Source of the DNA: Hedera helix
Lineage: Eukaryota > Streptophyta > Magnoliopsida > Apiales > Araliaceae
Length of the DNA stretch: 64,000 nt
Direction of reading: 5' to 3'
Assembly (NCBI GenBank): GCA_947179155.2
Contig: OX359267.1
Span: 42,308,292-42,372,291 of the forward strand
A program made the position numbers and the translations under genes. This document shows positions 22,599 to 34,340 of this stretch, in pieces. The first letter of the stretch is position 1; each line of letters opens with the position of its first letter. Under the pieces are notes generated by a model. That model made no database searches. It worked only from the letters and a program-made list of their open reading frames with translations, and was not told the origin of the DNA.

Positions 22599-23794
22599 TG
22601 TGACGCCCCCAAATCTGGGCCCACACAGCCCAAACTTGAGTCGTCAAAAAAACTACAACAAAATTATTACAACAAAGCACAACGTACAACAATACAGTGT
22701 ATAATAATACACAACTAAGTCTTCACTATTATTGCCACACTATTTTACAAAACGTGAAGACTATGATAACTATTCCTCGGACCCTCACTCCATTCCCCGG
22801 CTAGACCCTGTTATGTTTTCATCTCCTGTTGAAAAACAATGGAACAAAAGAAAGGGTGAGCTCAAATAGCCCAGTAAGAAATATCATGACTAAGATAATG
22901 ACGAATAAATTATCATTAGCCTTCAACAGTTGAGTTCTTGATAGAATACAATAGACTACAAGGTTTATATCAAAAACTGCAGTTAAATTCTTAAACAACG
23001 TTCAGATCAATAATAGCAGCGGAATGAGTAATCTATTAGAAGAATAATGCAGACTATAATGTCCACTCGGTTCTCTTTTTAGGAAAAACATCATCAACTT
23101 TTATCATCTGAAATATCATTAGTCAAGATAATACAAATTCACAGTTCCTGATCATAATCATGCACATCAACAGTTCATCTTTGTACTACGGGCCAAAGAT
23201 ATTCAATATAGCACCAACGGTCATGATTATACCAGATTCAGCCTTTGGTCATAATCATACCAAACAACAGTTCATCTTTGCACTACGGGCCAAAGAGAAC
23301 ATTCACCACGTGCCATAAAAGACACCGAACAGATGTATCGCCTTTAACCTATTATATCGCCTTTAACCTATCATCTGTTCAACAAATATATCACATCTGT
23401 GCCCCCGGCCACAGATATTCACAATAGCTTGATTTTTGGATGATTAGAATGATATAAATGATGAACAGAAGAAATAGGATAACAATAAGTATCGGAAGTT
23501 TACTTTGTACAGATTCAAATAATGTCCAAATTGTCAACATGATGTGGAGTGAAATTTAAAAATGATATTCAAGATCCACAGTTCAGAATAACGGTTACAT
23601 TCAATAGAAAGGTTCACGTAAATAGGAAGGTTCAGTTGAAATAATGAAGTTCAACTATTATGGAACATATAATATTTTCAGGAATTATAGAAGCAATAGT
23701 TCCATAATAAATTTCGATTTAGGAGTATGAAAGAAAATAATATCCCTTACCGTAGCAGGTTTGATTAACAAAAGGTGAAGGAAATTAATACAAA

Positions 23795-24130
23795 GGGTTA
23801 TTCACCAACAGGCGGCAATCCGCTCCGTAAGGTTATTCCCACAATTTAATAGAATTTGAGTACAAAGAGTTATTCACCAAACAGGCGGCAATCCGCTCCG
23901 TAAGGTTATTCTCAAAGATTAATAATGAATGAATACGAAAGGTTATTCACCAACAGGCGGCAATCCGCTCCGTAAGGTTATTCCCACAATTTAATAGAAT
24001 TTGAGTACAAAGAGTTATTCACCAAACAGGCGGCAATCCGCTCCGTAAGGTTATTCTCAGAGATTAATAATGAATGAATACGAAAGGTTATTCACCAACA
24101 GACGGCAATCCGCTCCGTAAGGTTATTCCC
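23795..24130 (-). repeat. Tandem repeat in chromovirus LTR, 5 units
   Basis: Five units of about 72 bp, each with AGGCGGCAATCCGCTCC on the plus strand, starting near 23798, 23869, 23941, 24013 and 24085. They alternate between two spacer types (TTTGAGTACAAAG and GAATGAATACGAAAG), which suggests growth by duplication of a two-unit block from the three-unit form seen at 5824-6020. Confidence 0.88.
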
Positions 24131-24455
24131 ACAATTTAATACATGGAAATAAAAGGCACGTCTTATGAGTAAGGAAGAAACAATATTATTATCGAGAATC
24201 AAATAATGATAATCCCTTACCATAGTATGTTTGAATAATGGAAGATGAAAAAGATGGTATCCCTTACCGTAACTCGTGACTGGATATTGATTTAAATGAG
24301 GTTGATTAACTTGAACAGTACACGTATACTTATAGATCTTCACAAATACTCAAGATGACTTAAGCACACTTAGAGAGAACTTTCACAAGAAGTATTTAGA
24401 GAGAGAAAGAAAGAACAAGTAAGGAAGTTTATGAAAAATCCTTAAGTTAAGGCTT

Positions 24456-24465
24456 CTATTTATAG
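24456..24465 (-). promoter_or_regulatory. TATA box of chromovirus 3' LTR
   Basis: CTATAAATAG on the minus strand, identical to the motif at 5491-5500. Transcription from it would leave the element leftwards, into 22599 and beyond; this is inferred. Confidence 0.6.
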
Positions 24466-25569
24466 CCAAAAATCTTATCATTCATTTAATCTAAACCATT
24501 CATTTAAAGATCACCTTTTAATCTACACCATTCATTTCAAATATTATATTATCTTTAATCTATACCATTCATTTCATATCACCTAATAATCACCTAACAA
24601 ATCAATTTAATTATTCAACAATAATTCACACTTTAATCTACACCATTCATTTCATATCACCTAATAATCACCTAACTTTATATTATAAACAAATCAATTC
24701 AATTATTCAACAATAATTCACACTTTAATCTACACCATTCATTTCATATCACCTAATAATCACCTAACTTTATATTATAAACAAATAACTTTATCAATTC
24801 AATTATTATGACTAATTGTTATAAATACAGTATAGTTAGCTCTTAGATATCAAGTCAATAAATTAATGAAATACAACTGTTTAAATAACATCATAATAGA
24901 GATAACAATAATGTAAAATAAAGCATACGTTACTGTGTAATGACAATTATTGATTCAATAATGTGAATTACTGTGCATATGTTACTGTGACAATTATTAG
25001 GTTCAATAATTTTAAAAACAGTGCAACAACAATTATTGACTCAATGATATAAAATACAGTGTAATGACAATTATTAAATCAATAATGCAAAATACTGTGT
25101 AACAACAATTATTGAATTGATAATATAAAATATTATGCAGCGACAATTATCGATGAAATGATGCGTAACAGTTACGGTGTCAATTATCAGACCAATAATA
25201 TGAGACACTATGCAATACCGTGTGTTACTGTAGAGTACCGTGTACTACAGAAAATACCATAAACTACCGTATGCTACTATTCTTTTATCACCGGTATTTT
25301 AACAGTTCCGTTGACTATTTTTATTTAAAAAGGTTACTTCTGTTGTTTTCTATATCCGACAAATATTCCGTTGTGGGGTCCACCAATAATTTATTATTTC
25401 GGCGCCGTCGTACGGCACGAATATTCCCCGACAAAGCGAATATTGTCCGACAAAATAAAATTTGCACATAACATCCTTAACTTTCAATTTTGTTAATTTA
25501 ACCACTTACTGTTTCAAAAAAATATATATGAAGAAAAATTAAATTTTGTATTTCATAAAATTCGGGGTC

Positions 25570-27396
25570 TTACAACCTCCCCTCCTTATGAAATTTCGTC
25601 CCCGAAATTGACGTACCTGACATATCGAAGAGGTAAGGATACTTAGATTTCATCTCAGATTCTAGCTCCCAGGTCATTTCCTCAGTATCTTGGTTCCTCC
25701 ATAAAACCTTAACTTGAGGTATAACCTTTGAGCGTAGGATCTGCTCCTTCTTATCCAGGATCTTAACAGGTACCTCCTCGTATGTTAAATCTTCTGCTAT
25801 AACGTCTGGTTCTAACTCAATGACGTGGTTTGGGTCCTTCACATATTTACGTAACATAGATATGTGAAAAACGTTATGGATGCGAGACATACTTGGTGGT
25901 AGGGCTAGTCTGTAGGCTACGGTTCCTATTCGATCGAGGATTTCAAATGGGCCAATAAATCGAGGGTTGAGCTTTCCTCTTTTTCCGAATCTCGTAACCC
26001 CTTTCCATGGAGAAACACGTAAGAATACATGATCTCCGACGTTGAAACTTTCGTCTCTCCGATGAAGATCAGCATAACTCTTTTGTCGTTCTTGTGCGGT
26101 CTGTATTCGTTGTCGGATCATTTGGATCTTTTCGGTCGTCAAGCGTACCAACTCGGGTCCCAACAATTTTGCTTCTCCTACCTCATTCCAACATATTGGA
26201 GAGCGACACTTCCTTCCATACAAAGCCTCGAATGGAGCCATGCCTATGCTTGCTTGGTAACTGTTGTTGTAAGAAAATTCCACCAACGACAAGTACTTAA
26301 CCCAACTTCCTTTGAAGTCTAATACACAAAGTCTCAAAAGATCTTCGAGGGTCTGGATCGTCCTTTCCGATTGTCCGTCCGTTTGAGGATGGTATGCAGA
26401 ACTAAAACGTAGTTCAGTGCCCATAGCTTTTTGTAGACTGATCCAAAAGCGTGAAGTGAATCTAGGATCCCGATCAGAAACTATGGAAACTGGCATGCCA
26501 TGCAATCTCACGATCTCATTTATGTACATACCGGCAAGACGTTCAAGTGAAAAGTTTTCTCGTATAGGCAAGAAATGAGCAGATTTGGTCAATCTATCTA
26601 CGATCACCCAAATTGCATCTAAGCCTTGAGAAACTTTTGGAAGACCCGTCACGAAGTCCATATTGATGTGTTCCCACTTCCATTCGGGAACTTCAAGTGA
26701 TTGTAATGGACCTTTAGGAACTTGATGCTCTGCCTTGACACGTTGACAAGTTAGGCACCTTGAGATAAACTCTGCAATCTCTCTTTTCATATTGTTCCAC
26801 CAAAATGTATGTCGAAGATCTCGATACATCTTGGTACCTCCTGGGTGGATTGCAAACGGCGTGTTGTGTGCCTCCATCATGATTTTATGCTTTAATTCAG
26901 GATCGTTAGGAACACAGAGTCGAGAGTTGACTCGAAGTATTCCTTTCTCGTCGATTCTTGCTTCGGGAATGACACCTTTTTGTACTTTCTTTATCATGTT
27001 TATCAGTTCCGGATCGGTAGTTTGAGCAGCTTTAATTTTATCGATTAAAGTTGGTTCTACTCGCACGTGAGCAATCTTCGAGTGGGTCCCTGGTGTCTTT
27101 AGCTCTATCTCCATCTTTTGCAAGTCGTACAAAATACACTTTTGTGTTGTCAGCAGTGCACTTGTACTTGCATAAGATTTTCTGCTCAAAGCGTCAGCTA
27201 CAACGTTCGCCTTTCCCGGGTGATACTGGATTGTGTGGTCATAATCCTTTAACAGCTCAAGCCAACGTCGTTGTCGCATGTTGAGTTCCTTCTGGGTGAA
27301 GAAATACTTGAGACTTTTATGATCCGTATAGATATCCACTTTTTCTCCGTACAAGTAGTGTCTCCAGATCTTCAACGCGAAAACGACTGCTGCCAA
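25570..27396 (-). pseudogene. Chromovirus pol fragment: RNase H, integrase, chromodomain
   Basis: 608 codons open, almost the same as the C-terminal part of the polyprotein at 2-4471. Motifs are YTDHKSLKY, the integrase HHCC finger, DDE residues in MDFVTGLP, SDRDPRF and QSERTIQTLED, and the chromodomain-like tail. The homology continues upstream to about 27625, but a one-base insertion near 27441 breaks the frame inside RNase H. Integrase is therefore intact in sequence but can no longer be translated as part of a gag-pol precursor. Confidence 0.93.
25575..25587 (-). other. Polypurine tract of minus-strand chromovirus
   Basis: AAGGAGGGGAGGT on the minus strand, directly before the 3' LTR, the same as at 4454-4466. 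An intact PPT supports competence for reverse transcription in trans. Confidence 0.85.
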
Positions 27397-27625
27397 CTCT
27401 AGATCATGAGTAGGATAATTTTTCTCATAATCTTTGAGTTTGTCGAGAGGCGTAGGCTATAACCTTTCCATGTTGCATAAGGACACAACCTAGACCTTTG
27501 CCAGAAGCATCGCTGAATATGACGAATTCTCCCGATCCCGATGGTATGGTCAGAACAGGAGCTGAAACAAGTCTCTTCTTGAGTTCTTGGAAACTTTTCT
27601 CACATTCCTCGCTCCATATGAATTT

Positions 27626-27680
27626 TGTACTAGAATGAATGATACCGATATCTAGTAATTAAACTTTCAACTCTTGGTGT
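27626..27680 (-). other. RT-core deletion junction with filler sequence
   Basis: Homology to the left element stops near its position 2420 and resumes near 1690, so about 725 bp holding the RT palm, including the catalytic FIDD motif, is gone. About 35-40 bp of unrelated sequence fills the gap, as in end-joining repair. Confidence 0.85.
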
Positions 27681-27681
27681 T

Positions 27682-28330
27682 CTATGAGGGCCATTTGGTA
27701 TGGGACTTTAAAAATGGGCTTAGTGCCGGGTTCAAGATCGATATAGAATTCAATTTCACGGTTTGGGGTAAGCCAGAAAGTTCCTCAGAAAAAACGTCAG
27801 GAAACTCATTAACAATGGGAATATCATTCAAGTTTGACGTGTTTTTGTTCAAATCAGTGACATGAGCTAAAAAGGCTTGACATCCGTTTTTCAATAAACG
27901 AATGGCTTTATGGCTAGAAATAACAGTTATAGATTTCAATGGTTTAGTTGCTTGAATTTGCATGACAGGTTGATTAGGAATATGAAAACTAATAATCTTA
28001 TGAAAACAATCAATTTTAGCATGATGGGTAGTCAACCAATCAATTCCTAAAATCACATCAAATTCACGCATCTCCAAAGAAATAAGGTCAACAGGTAATG
28101 TGAGGTTGTTGATTTGAACTAGGCAAGATTTATAGATAGTAAATGTAATAGGTATTTCTCCCAATGAGGTTTCAACTGATAAGACAAGATTTAAGTTTTC
28201 AATAGTCAAATTTAAACGTTGAGTACATATAGGTGGGATAAAAGAGTGGATAGAGCCAGTATCTAATATGGCATAGACTTCACGAGAATTTATGAATAGC
28301 TTACCGGTTATCACCTCATTCGGTTTCTTG
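27682..28330 (-). pseudogene. Chromovirus aspartic protease region
   Basis: The homologous part of a longer frame (to 28473) in which residues from NEVITGKLFINSREVYAILD match the protease of the left element, with ILDTGSIHSF as active site (the other copy has LLDTGSTHSF). The frame stays open to the end of the PR-RT linker (VNEFPDVFSEELSGLPQ) and then runs into the RT deletion. More substitutions separate it from the left element than in the integrase half, which may mean a different donor for this segment. Confidence 0.85.
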
Positions 28331-28936
28331 ACTGTTATCGTCAAATCGAATCCCGAATACTTCATTCGGATCTTCACGTATTTCAACCATGGGAATACCA
28401 CTGAATAATTTTCTAGCAAACTGTTTCTCGGGTTCATCAACTTCATCTGTAGTAAGGTACCAATGATTTCCATTAAAATAGTATTTTCGATAGACTGCAG
28501 TTTCCACGATAGTGACTAACTTAACCTGAATTCCTCTAAATTGTAACGCCCAAAAGTATAGAAACATCATTTTTAAATAATCTTGAAAATCATAGCTGGA
28601 ACACCATAAATCCCAAAGACTAATATGAAAAGTCCATATATTCTGATCCTTTGTTATAGAGCATAACCAGGTGATATCACTCTCCCAATTAGTGAGTAAA
28701 TTAAAGGCAATAATTTCCGCAAATTCGTTACTTCCTTTAATTGCTTCTAAGAATGGATCTGGAACGACTGTAGCAGAGCTTTCACCTTCATCCTTACTGG
28801 ATAGAACACGCATAATTTTTGCCTTAGGCAAATGATTCAACTCTGAGTTTGTAAGAAGATTATTCGTCGCCTCTTGTTTTGCAACTACATTTGTTTCGGT
28901 AATTTCATAGTTAACCTCCTGATTTCCAGATGCCAT
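28316..28936 (-). CDS. Unrecognised 206-residue ORF in the gag position
   Basis: Starts ATG at 28936, about 200 bp after the primer-binding site, exactly where gag should begin, and ends at 28316, overlapping the protease frame by a few bases in another frame. I do not recognise it. It has no zinc knuckle and no Gag core. The N-terminal 70 residues are polar; the middle is rich in Trp, Phe and Leu (NIWTFHISLWDLWCSSYDF); the C-terminal third is acidic (YLTTDEVDEPEKQFARK, EIREDPNEVFGIRFDD). Codon structure looks protein-like and it is uninterrupted. It may be a captured host exon or foreign gene. A CCACAG acceptor-like site lies about ten bases before the ATG. Confidence 0.6.
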   Translation of the reverse strand: MASGNQEVNYEITETNVVAKQEATNNLLTNSELNHLPKAKIMRVLSSKDEGESSATVVPDPFLEAIKGSNEFAEIIAFNLLTNWESDITWLCSITKDQNIWTFHISLWDLWCSSYDFQDYLKMMFLYFWALQFRGIQVKLVTIVETAVYRKYYFNGNHWYLTTDEVDEPEKQFARKLFSGIPMVEIREDPNEVFGIRFDDNSQETE

Positions 28937-29120
28937 AATTAACTGTGGTCACAAAATAAATGTTAGTTCAAATAAACTGACTCATCTCTTCATATTCCTA
29001 CATTCAAATCGATTCATTAGATAAAAAATAAATCTAATTTAGGTAGGACACACTAGTGATTGATTCTATTCGTCTCTCCCCTTCTAGTTCTAACCCCAGA
29101 TCTCCATTAAAGACCATATC

Positions 29121-29137
29121 CCTAAGCTCTGATGCCA
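29121..29137 (-). other. Primer-binding site, initiator tRNA-Met type
   Basis: TGGCATCAGAGCTTAGG on the minus strand, two bases after the 5' LTR. It matches the common plant iMet primer site TGGTATCAGAGC with one mismatch. Confidence 0.85.
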
Positions 29138-29139
29138 AC

Positions 29140-32134
29140 TGTGACGCCCCCAAATCTGGGCCCACACAGCCCAAACTTGAGTCGTCAAAAAAACTACAAC
29201 AAAATTATTACAACAAAGCACAACGTACAACAATACAGTGTATAATAATACACAACTAAGTCTTCACTATTATTGCCACACTATTTTACAAAACGTGAAG
29301 ACTATGATAACTATTCCTCGGACCCTCACTCCATTCCCCGGCTAGACTCTGTTATGTTTTCATCTCCTGTTGAAAAACAATGGAACAAAAGAAAGGGTGA
29401 GCTCAAATAGCCCAGTAAGAAATATCATGACTAAGATAATGACGAATAAATTATCATTAGCCTTCAACAGTTGAGTTCTTGATAGAATACAATAGACTAC
29501 AAGGTTTATATCAAAAACTGCAGTTAAATTCTTAAACAACGTTCAGATCAATAATAGCAGCGGAATGAGTAATCTATTAGAAGAATAATGCAGACTATAA
29601 TGTCCACTCGGTTCTCTTTTTAGGAAAAACATCATCAACTTTTATCATCTGAAATATCATTAGTCAAGATAATACAAATTCACAGTTCCTGATCATAATC
29701 ATGCACATCAACAGTTCATCTTTGTACTACGGGCCAAAGATATTCAATATAGTACCAACGGTCATGATTATACCAGATTCAGCCTTTGGTCATAATCATA
29801 CCAAACAACAGTTCATCTTTGCACTACGGGCCAAAGAGAACATTCACCACGTGCCATAAAAGGCACCGAACAGATGTATCGCCTTTAACCTATTATATCG
29901 CCTTTAACCTATCATCTGTTCAACAAATATATCACATCTGTGCCCCCGGCCACAGATATTCACAATAGCTTGATTTTTGGATGATTAGAATGATATAAAT
30001 GATGAACAGAAGAAATAGGATAACAATAAGTATCGGAAGTTTACTTTGTACAGATTCAAATAATGTCCAAATTGTCAACATGATGTGGAGTGAAATTTAA
30101 AAATGATATTCAAGATCCACAGTTCAGAATAACGGTTACATTCAATAGAAAGGTTCACGTAAATAGGAAGGTTCAGTTGAAATAATGAAGTTCAACTATT
30201 ATGGAACATATAATATTTTCAGGAATTATAGAAGCAATAGTTCCATAATAAATTTCGATTTAGGAGTATGAAAGAAAATAATATCCCTTACCGTAGCAGG
30301 TTTGATTAACAAAAGGTGAAGGAAATTAATACAAAGGGTTATTCACCAACAGGCGGCAATCCGCTCCGTAAGGTTATTCCCACAATTTAATAGAATTTCA
30401 GTACAAAGAGTTATTCACCAAACAGGCGGCAATCCGCTCCGTAAGGTTATTCTCAAAGATTAATAATGAATGAATACGAAAGGTTATTCACCAACAGGCG
30501 GCAATCCGCTCCGTAAGGTTATTCCCACAATTTAATAGAATTTGAGTACAAAGAGTTATTCACCAAACAGGCGGCAATCCGCTCCGTAAGGTTATTCTCA
30601 GAGATTAATAATGAATGAATACGAAAGGTTATTCACCAACAGACGGCAATCCGCTCCGTAAGGTTATTCCCACAATTTAATACATGGAAATAAAAGGCAC
30701 GTCTTATGAGTAAGGAAGAAACAATATTATTATCGAGAATCAACTAATGATAATCCCTTACCATAATATGTTTGAATAATGGAAGATGAAAAAGATGGTA
30801 TCCCTTACCGTAACTCGTGACTGGATATTGATTTAAATGAGGTTGATTAACTTGAACAGTACACGTATACTTATAGATCTTCACAAATACTCAAGATGAC
30901 TTAAGCACACTTAGAGAGAACTTTCACAAGAAGTATTTAGAGAGAGAAAGAAAGAACAAGTAAGGAAGTTTATGAAAAATCCTTAAGTTAAGGCTTCTAT
31001 TTATAGCCAAAAATCTTATCATTCATTTAATCTAAACCATTCATTTAAAGATCACCTTTTAATCTACACCATTCATTTCAAATATTATATTATCTTTAAT
31101 CTATACCATTCATTTCATATCACCTAATAATCACCTAACAAATCAATTTAATTATTCAACAATAATTCACACTTTAATCTACACCATTCATTTCATATCA
31201 CTTAATAATCACCTAACTTTATATTATAAACAAATCAATTCAATTATTCAACAATAATTCACACTTTAATCTACACCATTCATTTCATATCACCTAATAA
31301 TCACCTAACTTTATATTATAAACAAATAACTTTATCAATTCAATTATTATGACTAATTGTTATAAATACAGTATAGTTAGCTCTTAGATATCAAGTCAAT
31401 AAATTAATGAAATACAACTGTTTAAATAACATCATAATAGAGATAACAATAATGTAAAATAAAGCATACGTTACTGTGTAATGACAATTATTGATTCAAT
31501 AATGTGAATTACTGTGCATATGTTACTGTGACAATTATTAGGTTCAATAATTTTAAAAACAGTGCAACAACAATTATTGACTCAATGATATAAAATACAG
31601 TGTAATAACAATTATTAAATCAATAATGCAAAATACTGTGTAACAACAATTATTGAATTGATAATATAAAATATTATGCAGCGACAATTATCGATGAAAT
31701 GATGCGTAACAGTTACGGTGTCAATTATCAGACCAATAATATGAGACACTATGCAATACCGTGTGTTACTGTAGAGTACCGTGTGCTACAGAAAATACCA
31801 TAAACTACCGTATGCTACTATTCTTTTATCACCGGTATTTTAACAGTTCCGTTGACTATTTTTATTTAAAAAGGTTACTTCTGTTGTTTTCTATATCCGA
31901 CAAATATTCCGTTGTGGGGTCCACCAATAATTTATTATTTCGGCGCCGTCGTACGGCACGAATATTCCCCGACCAAACGAATATTCCCCGACAAAGCGAA
32001 TATTGTCCGACAAAATAAAATTTGCACATAACATCCTTAACTTTCAATTTTGTTAATTTAACCACTTACTGTTTCAAAAAAATATATATGAAGAAAAATT
32101 AAATTTTGTATTTCATAAAATTCGGGGTCTTACA
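29140..32134 (-). repeat. 5' LTR of the minus-strand chromovirus (2995 bp)
   Basis: Near-identical partner of 22599-25574. It has five GGAGCGGATTGCCGCC units (30340-30665), TATA box CTATAAATAG at 30997-31006 and a 19-bp extra segment near 31975 (a duplicated CGAATATTCCCCGAC-type unit). This LTR would drive transcription leftwards through the captured ORF. Confidence 0.95.
30997..31006 (-). promoter_or_regulatory. TATA box of chromovirus 5' LTR
   Basis: CTATAAATAG on the minus strand, as in the other two LTR copies. It is the expected promoter for the non-autonomous element and its 206-residue ORF. Confidence 0.65.
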
Positions 32135-32139
32135 GTATC
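32135..32139. repeat. Target-site duplication GTATC, right copy
   Basis: Partner of 22594-22598. Confidence 0.93.
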
Positions 32140-32715
32140 AATCAAGTATGTATCGAATCATTAATGAAAATTCGAGTAGTTTGAATTCTAAACGAGACGA
32201 GTATAACCTTATTCAGATTCTACTCGTGTTTTCATTCGAACTATTTTTTGTGCTCATATTTGAATTATATTATTATCAAATTCGAGTTCCGCTCACATTT
32301 TTTTCGAGTCAAGCCCGAATTGAGTTTGAACCGTTTGGTTCGATTTACAGCTTTAAATGGGAACAACTTTAAGTGACTTAAATAGGTTCAATGAAAGCAT
32401 TATTTTTTAACCTAGTAATAAAATATGTTAGGACTCCCATCAAAAATTATTTTTCTCCATTAGGTGACGAGCGAAAAATTTATAAACAAATATGCACTAG
32501 TTAAATATTTTTAAGATGATGAGTTCTTTGTTTAGTGGTTACAATTGAGATACTGTGATCTTTCAGTTCGATTTTTACTTAGGTGAATTTATTTATTCCT
32601 TTATGTGAAATGTTTTTTCTCTTTTATGTGAGTTTCTTTAATATTAGAGTATATTTATGTACACATCCAAATTGTACATCAAAAGACAAACATAAAGGTA
32701 ACATATTTCTCTCTC
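32140..32715. other. AT-rich DNA, continuation of 21538-22593
   Basis: TTCGAATT-rich to about 32330, then plain AT-rich. No gene seen. Confidence 0.5.
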
Positions 32716-33840
32716 CTCTTTATAACACTTTCACTCTTCTCTTTTTCTACTATTTTACAGAATAAACATAAGTGCACAACATCCAAACATTACATCCATC
32801 TTAATCATTAAAACACGGGGCATGACATTGAAATTTGTGCCGTAACCCACTTTTTAATTGTTGAAATGTGTTTAGTTTTAATTTGTGTTTGAATTTTGTA
32901 TCCCTAGACTTATATTATTTTACCTTTGTGCGTGTTTTTGGATGTGTACATAAAGATACTCTTCCAACGATGAAACTATAGCCCTCTCGAGGGGAATATT
33001 TAAGGGTGAAAACCCAGATGTTTTACCTGCCCCGAAAAAGGTAGATATTGGAAACTTCGTCCTATAAAAGCAGAATCATAAGCTGACCACACGAGTCGAT
33101 ATTCTGAAGCTGACAAGCAGGATCCAATCTAAGAAATGGGTGCCTTTCCGCTTGACGGGGATAACTAGAAATAAAGGAAGTAGTTTTGGCTGTTGTTTTT
33201 AATAGTAATGATTTACTTAATTATGGCATTATATTTTTCTCCCTAAAAGGGAGGGTGAAAAAAAAAACAAAAAAACTCCCCAATAACTTATGTGTAGTAC
33301 CCAAAAGTTTGTTTGTTGTCATTGTAATAACTTTGAATTTGAACTTATATATTTCATTCGTTTCAAATTATTTAATCATTTTTTGACTTTTAAAACTTAA
33401 TATGAGATACTTTTAAATTTAAAATTAAGATAACTCATTAAAAATTTAAAATAATATATTTATAATAAATAATATTTTTTAAATAGTTTATAATATTTAT
33501 TATTGTATTGATTAAAATTAAAAGAATCTATGTTAATTTTGAGTTTAAAAATCTCTTAAGTTAATTATTTTAAAAACTCAACAATGATAAAATAATATGG
33601 AATGTAGCGAGTATTATCAACCTTGTTTTTGAATATTTTACTCTAATAATAGTTGTAAGGACATTGTGATAATTAAGAATATTAGCAATTTTGTTTTGAA
33701 TACTTTCAACAAATTCAGATGTAGTCAAACTCTTGAGAGGTGCACGAAGGAATTTTGGGGAACAAATATTCATTCATTAATGTTAATTTGACACAATCTT
33801 GGCAGAGGATCCATGTTAATTTATTCAATATATTGTACGT
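32716..33840. repeat. Segmental duplication block, part 1 (pair: 57489-58212)
   Basis: Shared phrases in the same order include ATAACACTTTCACTC, AAACTCCCCAATAACTTATG, AAAGTTTGTTTGTTGTCAT, AAACTCTTGAGAGGTGCAC and GGATCCATGTTAATTTATTC. This copy has about 205 extra bp (32970-33175) absent from the pair. It stops at 33840, where the Tat-like element begins. No intact gene within. Confidence 0.88.
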
Positions 33841-34184
33841 TCAACCATGAAGTCTGCCAAAGCTTGTCCCTTGATAGCTGTCTGAGGCTGATAATCCAAG
33901 ATATACTGATTGAGCTCAACAGCCCATACAATCATCCTTCCTGAAGTATTTGGCTTAAGCAACACCCTTTTCAATGGATGATCTGTATAGATGAAGATAA
34001 CCCGTCCTTGAAAATAGTGGCGAAGTTTCTTGCTAGCTATTACCAAGGCATATGCACACTTTTCTAGGTTCGGATACCGTATCTCGAAGTCTCTCAATGC
34101 ATGACTGACATAATAAATTGGACACTGCCTTCCACCTTCTTCTCGAACCAATACCGCCCCCATAGCCAAAGAACTAACAACCAA
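33825..34184 (-). pseudogene. Tat-like Ty3/gypsy RNase H fragment
   Basis: 119 codons with YYVSHALRDFEIRYPNLEKC, IYTDHPLKRVLLKPNTSGRM and the diagnostic KGQALADFMVE. These are standard RNase H blocks of Tat/Ogre/Retand elements. The frame runs into duplicated flank at about 33841, so integrase and the 3' LTR are missing. Confidence 0.9.
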
Positions 34185-34340
34185 ATACAGGTATATGGAT
34201 TCCTTCAGTAAAGGTTTCTACAACAAAAGAGTCGAAGATAAATACCTCTTAATCCCCCGAAAAGCATCTTCACATTCCGATGTCCACTGGAATGTCTTCT
34301 TATTCTTCGAGGTCTTTAGTGTATCAAAGAACGGGAGACA

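Larger units (their letters stand above)
22599..25574 (-). repeat. 3' LTR of the minus-strand chromovirus (2976 bp)
   Basis: Read on the minus strand it begins TGTAAGACCCCGAA at 25574 and ends GGCGTCACA at 22599. It contains five tandem units with GGAGCGGATTGCCGCC (23798-24125) and the TATA box at 24456-24465. It lacks a 19-bp segment present in the partner LTR near 31975-31995. Confidence 0.95.
22599..32134 (-). mobile_element. Non-autonomous Tekay-type chromovirus derivative, complete with both LTRs (9536 bp)
   Basis: It runs right to left: 5' LTR 29140-32134, primer-binding site 29121-29137, an unrelated ORF in place of gag, protease, a deletion across RT, RNase H-integrase-chromodomain, PPT 25575-25587, 3' LTR 22599-25574. 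Flanking GTATC duplication is perfect. The LTRs differ by about nine substitutions and one 19-bp indel by eye, so insertion is recent. It is the same family as the element at 1-7199, whose proteins could have moved it. Confidence 0.95.

Noticed and set aside
23245..23427. 60-70-codon ORF (MVIIIPNNSSS) recurring in every LTR copy
   Set aside because: Recurs only because the LTR recurs; no domain, no start context, and partly made of local repeats.
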